A DNA stretch of 64,000 bases from Mantamonas sphyraenae (Eukaryota; CRuMs; Mantamonadidae): positions 1-64,000 of the forward strand of contig JAPMXV010000042.1 of NCBI GenBank assembly GCA_026936335.1, given 5' to 3'. Position 1 is the first letter of the stretch, and each line of letters starts with the position of its first letter. A program made the position numbers and the translations under genes. Shown here piece after piece: positions 60,198 to 64,000 of this stretch. The notes beneath the pieces are model-generated. The model worked only from the letters and a program-made list of their open reading frames with translations. It did not search any database and was not told the origin of the DNA.

Positions 60198-62111
60198 TCA
60201 GGATTCCAACCGACTGCAATGATTAGCCGGAATGTAGCCCCTCTGTCCCGATGTGTCGACAACAAGCAACCAGCCCTCGGCTTCTCGCTGCACGGCAAAG
60301 AGGTCCCCCTTTGCGAGCGACAACTGGTTGCTGGCCGTCGCCTCGAAGGCATGCTGTGCTTGCACTCGGTATAGAATCCCTGACTGGTCCATGGAAGCAA
60401 ATGGATCCTTGCTGGAGCTCTCCTTCGTCGTCGTCGTCGTCGTCTGAATCACGGGCGTCGACGCTGTCGTTTTCGAATCGTCGCTCTTGCTCGCTTGCTT
60501 CTTCTTGCTTTTGGGCTTCTTGGACGCAGAGCTGCTGCCCTTGTCGTTGGATTGGCTTTTTTTCGCGGCTCTTCTCGCCTTTTCGCGGGGATCCTCTTTC
60601 AACAGGTGCTTGCGCGCCTCGTTGATGCCGTCGACCCAGTCGTTCAGCTCGCGTGCATTGCTTGCGTCCAGACGCAGAGCCTGCTGCGGCGACACGACGT
60701 GGAACTGGCACTTGTGTTTTCGGTCACCCTTTTTGCTGTCGTAAGGAATGGTCGTGGCTGAGCACAGAGCAACCTGCATGGTCACGTCCGCGGACGGCGA
60801 GCGGTCCGAGGCAAACACACTCAGATTCTGTTCGGTGAGTCGCACAAAGACGTCCTTCCATCCTACGCGACGGAAGCGCTTCTGGTATTGCATGCTTAAC
60901 CAGCCCTCGCGCGGGCGGAAGCCTCCTTGGGCACTGACAGTGAAGCGGCGAGGGATTCTGGCCACCTGCACATCCTGCTCCTGCTCTTCCTTGGCCTTCT
61001 CCTCCTTCTCCTTCTCCTGCGCCTCTCTTTTCTTTTGCAGAATGATGTCCCGTTGCTGCACGCTGTGCGACGCCGTCTGTTGCTTTTGCTGCTTCCAGGC
61101 CTCGGGCACGGTTTGTTCGGCGGCCAGCATGGCGTCCAGAGCTTCCTGGTCAGCTGGCAAGGCGTCGATGTGTGCTTGCAGCGACGCAAGCCACACGTCA
61201 CGTGTCTCTGCATCGGAAAAGGTGAGAAACGTCCGTGTTTGCTGCGGTGTTTTCAAGCACAACACAAACGAGCGTTTGTCGTCCTCGCTGACGTCCGACA
61301 CCGTCACACTGACCAATGAGACGTTGGAAAGGTGGGATGCAAAGTCTTCGGTGCGGAATGCGTCCAGTCGGCCGTTTGCAAAGCGCAGGAACGCTGGATT
61401 CGACTGCCCCTTCTTTCGTCCAATCCGAGCCGCCGTGTTCAGCTCCGTCGCCGCCGCAGACGGCCCGCTGTTGCTCCCTGTCTCCACCTCCACCTGTGTG
61501 TCGTCCTCACTGACGGGCGGAGGGGCACCAACGTCCTCGTCGCCGTCCGTCCAGTCCACGACCGGGGGCGGAGCAAACTCCTCGTCGTCGTCGTCTTCGT
61601 CGTCGTCGATCGGCGGTGGCGGCGGCGGTTCCTGCTCGTCCTCGTCCTCACTATCGCTCCCATCATGCTCCTGCTTCTCAAGACGCGCCATTTCGTCTGT
61701 TTGCAGCGACTCGACGAGGGCGTCAAAGTGCTGCACGGCAGCGTCCGAGTCCATCGACAAGATGGCGAGGGCGTTTTGGACGGCTTTGCCAAACGCTTCG
61801 GCGTGCCCCTCGTCCAGGAAGCCCAGGCCGTAGGTGTGACGCTGCGAGTCTGTCCAATTGTGCCAACTGATGGCTGGGCAGGTGTACTGCAAGTTGGGGA
61901 CAAGCTGAGAGGTCATGACGGCACGCTGGGACTGGAGACCCGCTGCGCGGATCGCAAAGCCGCGCGAACCTGGCAATGCGTCCAGAACAACCATGGAGCA
62001 GTCGTCTTCAGGTTCCCCCGTGGCCATGGCCTGCCACTGCTGTCCTTGGTAGTCGTACACGTGCACATGCGCGGCTGCCGTGGCGACCACAACGCCGGAT
62101 GCTGACGACAT
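60198..62111 (-). CDS. EVH1-PH-PH-SH3 adaptor protein
   Basis: A single exon of 637 residues. Residues ~1-118 form an EVH1/WH1 domain (VHVYDYQGQQWQAM, then CPAISWHNWTDSQRHTYGLGF and AEAFGKAVQNALA), the fold that binds Pro-rich ligands in Ena/VASP, Homer and WASP proteins. An acidic/Pro-rich linker follows (PPPPPPIDDDEDDDDEE). Residues ~235-330 are PH-like, ending VWLASLQAHI. A Lys/Glu coiled coil spans ~350-385. A second PH domain covers ~400-515 (REGWLSMQYQKRFRRVGWKDVFVRL...LNDWVDGINEARK). A Lys/Ser-rich spacer leads to a C-terminal SH3 (~575-635) with its hallmark EGWLLVV and GYIPANH residues. It is likely a membrane-associated actin or signalling scaffold. I do not know another protein with this exact order. 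Confidence 0.82.
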   Translation of the reverse strand: MSSASGVVVATAAAHVHVYDYQGQQWQAMATGEPEDDCSMVVLDALPGSRGFAIRAAGLQSQRAVMTSQLVPNLQYTCPAISWHNWTDSQRHTYGLGFLDEGHAEAFGKAVQNALAILSMDSDAAVQHFDALVESLQTDEMARLEKQEHDGSDSEDEDEQEPPPPPPIDDDEDDDDEEFAPPPVVDWTDGDEDVGAPPPVSEDDTQVEVETGSNSGPSAAATELNTAARIGRKKGQSNPAFLRFANGRLDAFRTEDFASHLSNVSLVSVTVSDVSEDDKRSFVLCLKTPQQTRTFLTFSDAETRDVWLASLQAHIDALPADQEALDAMLAAEQTVPEAWKQQKQQTASHSVQQRDIILQKKREAQEKEKEEKAKEEQEQDVQVARIPRRFTVSAQGGFRPREGWLSMQYQKRFRRVGWKDVFVRLTEQNLSVFASDRSPSADVTMQVALCSATTIPYDSKKGDRKHKCQFHVVSPQQALRLDASNARELNDWVDGINEARKHLLKEDPREKARRAAKKSQSNDKGSSSASKKPKSKKKQASKSDDSKTTASTPVIQTTTTTTKESSSKDPFASMDQSGILYRVQAQHAFEATASNQLSLAKGDLFAVQREAEGWLLVVDTSGQRGYIPANHCSRLES

Positions 62112-62228
62112 CTGTGGGCAGGGTTTGCTTTGGCCCAGGTGACGCTGGGCCCTCGCTTGGCCAAATGTTGTCCTGAAGAGGGTCTCCTTCTCGGGGCTGG
62201 TTGCTCGTGCGAGTGCACAGCCATCGGA

Positions 62229-62885
62229 ATGAGCGAGGTTGAAGGAGGGCTGGACACGTCCGTGGTGCTGCTACACGAACGCATGGAACTGGCTCCGTGC
62301 GCTGCTGCGTTGCTGAACAGCACGTGGAAACGGTCGCAGAGCGCACGGTTGGCACAGCTGGAGCGGTGCAGCGAGCAGTTGCCTGCACACGTTCTGCTGA
62401 TCTGCACTCTCGACGAGTGGTCCGTTGCCACAGATGCGCCGCTCCCGGCAGACGGCTCCGTGAGCGAGGAAACTCATGAAGTAGTGGTGGCCCATGCGTG
62501 TGCAAAGGCTGTGCAGGGCGAGGGCAAGGAGGGTGCCGTGCTGTGCGAAAGTGTCGTCGTCCAGTCCACCCTGCGTGGCATGGGCCTCGGCCGCGCCATC
62601 ATGGACACACTGGAGCAACGTACATGTGAACTAGGCTACAGTCGCATGTATTTGTCCACACACGACAAGTACGACTTTTACGCGCATCTGGGTTTCGAAG
62701 ACGACCAGCCCGTCACCTCGCTCGGCGGCAACGCAGCCTTGCTTGACGCCAGCCAGATCAAGGGACTCGCTGGCCTATTTGGCAGTGGAACAAATGTCAA
62801 CAACAAGGACTCCTCCACGTCCAGTACATCCACAGGGGACGTGCAGTGGATGAGCAAGACGCTGGTAGCGAACAATAAGCAATAA
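62229..62885 (+). CDS. NAA80: GNAT N-acetyltransferase, NAA80-like
   Basis: A single exon of 218 residues. The helix LLNSTWKRSQSARLAQLERC matches the NAA80/NAT6 N-terminal signature (family pattern NxxWPRSxxxRLxxL). The acetyl-CoA loop is STLRGMGLGRAIMD (R-x-x-G-x-G/A), preceded by the strand CESVVVQ. MYLSTHDKYDFYAHLGF is the C-terminal part of the fold. In animals NAA80 acetylates the processed N-terminus of actin, and that role is inferred here from family likeness. The acidic/Ser-rich tail (SSTSSTSTG) is extra. It is divergently paired (117 bp) with the EVH1 adaptor gene. Another GNAT specificity cannot be excluded. Confidence 0.8.
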   Translation: MSEVEGGLDTSVVLLHERMELAPCAAALLNSTWKRSQSARLAQLERCSEQLPAHVLLICTLDEWSVATDAPLPADGSVSEETHEVVVAHACAKAVQGEGKEGAVLCESVVVQSTLRGMGLGRAIMDTLEQRTCELGYSRMYLSTHDKYDFYAHLGFEDDQPVTSLGGNAALLDASQIKGLAGLFGSGTNVNNKDSSTSSTSTGDVQWMSKTLVANNKQ

Positions 62886-62962
62886 TAACCATGTACAGAG
62901 ACGCTCATCGTTGGTCATCCACCGCTCGGGCCTTGCAAACCAAACCATGGCGTGCGCAAGTG

Positions 62963-63211
62963 CTACCTGCGACTATGTGCGCCCAAGGCGCTGCTGGCTG
63001 CAGCCGAGCTGTCCGCGTGCCGCTTATCCCACTCATCCTTGGCGTACGAGCCCGCCACAAAGGCAACCGCGCCCCAGTAGATGGACGCAGAGATGGGATA
63101 CTTGCGTGGGCGAAACGCAATGCCCAGCAGCTTCTCAAACTGCGTTTCCGGCACCGGAGGCTGTGGCCGCCCGCTCATCCCTCTGGTTTTTCCCTGCATG
63201 CCGTCTCGCAT
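62963..63211 (-). CDS. Tiny single-helix membrane protein
   Basis: About 82 residues from the ATG at 63211, or 71 from the inner ATG at 63178 (MSGRPQPPVPE). One hydrophobic helix, ASIYWGAVAFVAGSYA, follows a basic segment FRPRKYPIS; a charged DEWDKRHA and an Ala/Ser tail come after. The size and shape recall supernumerary subunits of mitochondrial respiratory complexes, but I cannot name one. Immediately upstream of the ATG, at ~63237, is a strong acceptor: a CTCTCT...CTTTCGCACAG pyrimidine tract. This suggests that a 5' exon (untranslated or short coding) lies between here and 63480. Confidence 0.55.
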   Translation of the reverse strand: MRDGMQGKTRGMSGRPQPPVPETQFEKLLGIAFRPRKYPISASIYWGAVAFVAGSYAKDEWDKRHADSSAAASSALGAHSRR

Positions 63212-63479
63212 GAACACGTGCGATGTGGTACTCACCTGTGCGAAAGAGATAGATAGAAAGGGAATGAGAGAGAGAGAGAGAGATGGAGTGTGTGCACGTG
63301 CATGTGTCCATCGGAAGAGGCGCTGGCCCATGCCTGGTTGTGCGGCGGCCCTGCATGCAACCACACACACTACCGTACAGTGTCCATCAAGGCGATGCAA
63401 CTACGAGTGTGTGGACCCCCTTAACCAAGCATTGTGTGCATTTTGGCAACTCCTCTCTCGGTTTTCCCTCACCCTGCGA
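63212..63479 (-). other. Spacer with a splice acceptor and (GA)n tract
   Basis: 268 bases lie between the Rpt3 stop and the tiny membrane gene. On the minus strand it carries a ~40-base pyrimidine tract ending TTTCGCACAG, then GTGAGTACC and the ATG. Upstream are a few ATGs in weak context but no exon I can define. Confidence 0.5.
63266..63283. repeat. (GA)9 microsatellite
   Basis: Nine GA units on the plus strand form the core of the CT-rich tract upstream of the splice acceptor on the minus strand. Confidence 0.85.
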
Positions 63480-64000
63480 TTACGAGTAGAAAGCAAACTC
63501 GGTGTCCGACTTGACAATTTGGATCTTGTAGGCCTTTTCAAAGTCGGCGGGCATGACCACGTAGCGGTTCTTGCGCACTGCCTGCATGCCTGCCTCCTGG
63601 CACACCGAAGTGATCTGGGCGGCGCTGATCTTGTCCGGGCGTGACACGTAGTCCTCAAGGTCGACCTCCTCGCTCAGGTTCATCTTGGAGGTGACGACCT
63701 GGTAGATGAGGCGCTTTTGGCGGCGGTCGGGCAGAGGAAACTCGATCTTACGATCCAGGCGACCCGGACGCAGCAGAGCCGGATCGAGCGTATCCTGCCT
63801 GTTGGTGGCCATGATCACCTTGACGTTGACCGTCACGTCAAAGCCATCCATCTGATTCAGCAGCTCCAGTAGAATGCGCTGCACCTCTCGGTCTGCGCCT
63901 GTTTGTGCGTCGAAACGCTTGGTTGCAATGGCGTCGATCTCGTCGATAAAGATGACGGCGGGTGAGTTCTCCTTGGCCATGCGGAAGACGTCGCGCACCA
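63480..64000 (-). CDS. PSMC4: 26S proteasome ATPase Rpt3 (PSMC4), 3' part
   Basis: The last 173 codons of the AAA+ subunit Rpt3 of the 19S regulatory particle; the gene runs off the window at its 5' end. Visible are Walker B ([17 protein letters not shown]), the second region of homology ([20 protein letters not shown]) with the arginine fingers, and the Rpt3-typical [21 protein letters not shown]. The C-terminus ends FAFYS, a hydrophobic-Tyr-X (HbYX) motif like those that dock Rpt subunits into 20S alpha-ring pockets. It is near-identical to animal Rpt3 and has no intron in the visible part. Confidence 0.97.
   Translation of the reverse strand, partial: VRDVFRMAKENSPAVIFIDEIDAIATKRFDAQTGADREVQRILLELLNQMDGFDVTVNVKVIMATNRQDTLDPALLRPGRLDRKIEFPLPDRRQKRLIYQVVTSKMNLSEEVDLEDYVSRPDKISAAQITSVCQEAGMQAVRKNRYVVMPADFEKAYKIQIVKSDTEFAFYS

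Overview
This is a chromosome end of a GC-rich, intron-bearing eukaryote. It opens with about 25 CCCTAA repeats (the TTAGGG telomere type) and then carries 26 tightly packed genes. Most introns are short (65-320 nt) and begin GTNNGT. The gene set (26S proteasome ATPase Rpt3, VPS16 of HOPS/CORVET, SAS10/UTP3, a TM9 nonaspanin, NELF-B, a classical calpain, HPPD, an NAA80-like acetyltransferase, EVH1 and WWE domains) fits a free-living heterotrophic protist, perhaps near Obazoa/Amorphea or another deep lineage. The sequence alone does not fix the species. No prokaryotic, viral, transposon, CRISPR, tRNA or rRNA signal was found.

Region 1 (1-4080): telomere, then a two-exon gene of unknown function starting within 550 bp of the chromosome end and carrying a duplicated ~150-residue domain, then a probable small two-exon membrane protein.

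Region 2 (4081-23291): three very large surface-receptor genes sharing a C-terminal multi-spanning membrane module. The first (- strand) has a beta-helix-like ectodomain followed by about 16 Cys-rich 26-residue repeats, and its frame is broken four times. The other two (+ strand) are a head-to-tail duplication of an RCC1-like plus GCC2/GCC3 Cys-rich receptor. They are almost identical over 5.9 kb except for sharply bounded divergent patches: signal peptide, first membrane helix and cytoplasmic tail. Copy 2 carries a one-base frameshift that would release a soluble ectodomain.

Region 3 (23345-64000): mostly housekeeping genes in alternating divergent and convergent pairs with only 65-180 bp between divergent starts. 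They are NELF-B, SAS10/UTP3, an ankyrin protein, HPPD, calpain, a TM9SF3-like protein, a degenerate two-module adenylyl-cyclase-like protein, a WWE-PNKP fusion, a DUF3228 protein, a PP2C phosphatase, a TOM20-like/TPR protein, VPS16, a VARP-like VPS9 GEF, an LRR protein, a possibly mitochondrial protein of unknown family, two convergent paralogous multi-spanning proteins with overlapping 3' ends, an EVH1-PH-PH-SH3 scaffold, an NAA80-like acetyltransferase, a tiny one-helix protein and the 3' end of the Rpt3 gene.

Functional groupings visible: endolysosomal traffic (VPS16 beside a VARP-like Rab GEF), Pol II pausing and ribosome assembly (NELF-B and SAS10 sharing an 84-bp divergent spacer), DNA end repair (WWE-PNKP) and actin regulation (NAA80-like beside the EVH1 scaffold). 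Several conserved genes have single frame breaks, some in short tandem repeats, so some breaks are probably assembly indels.
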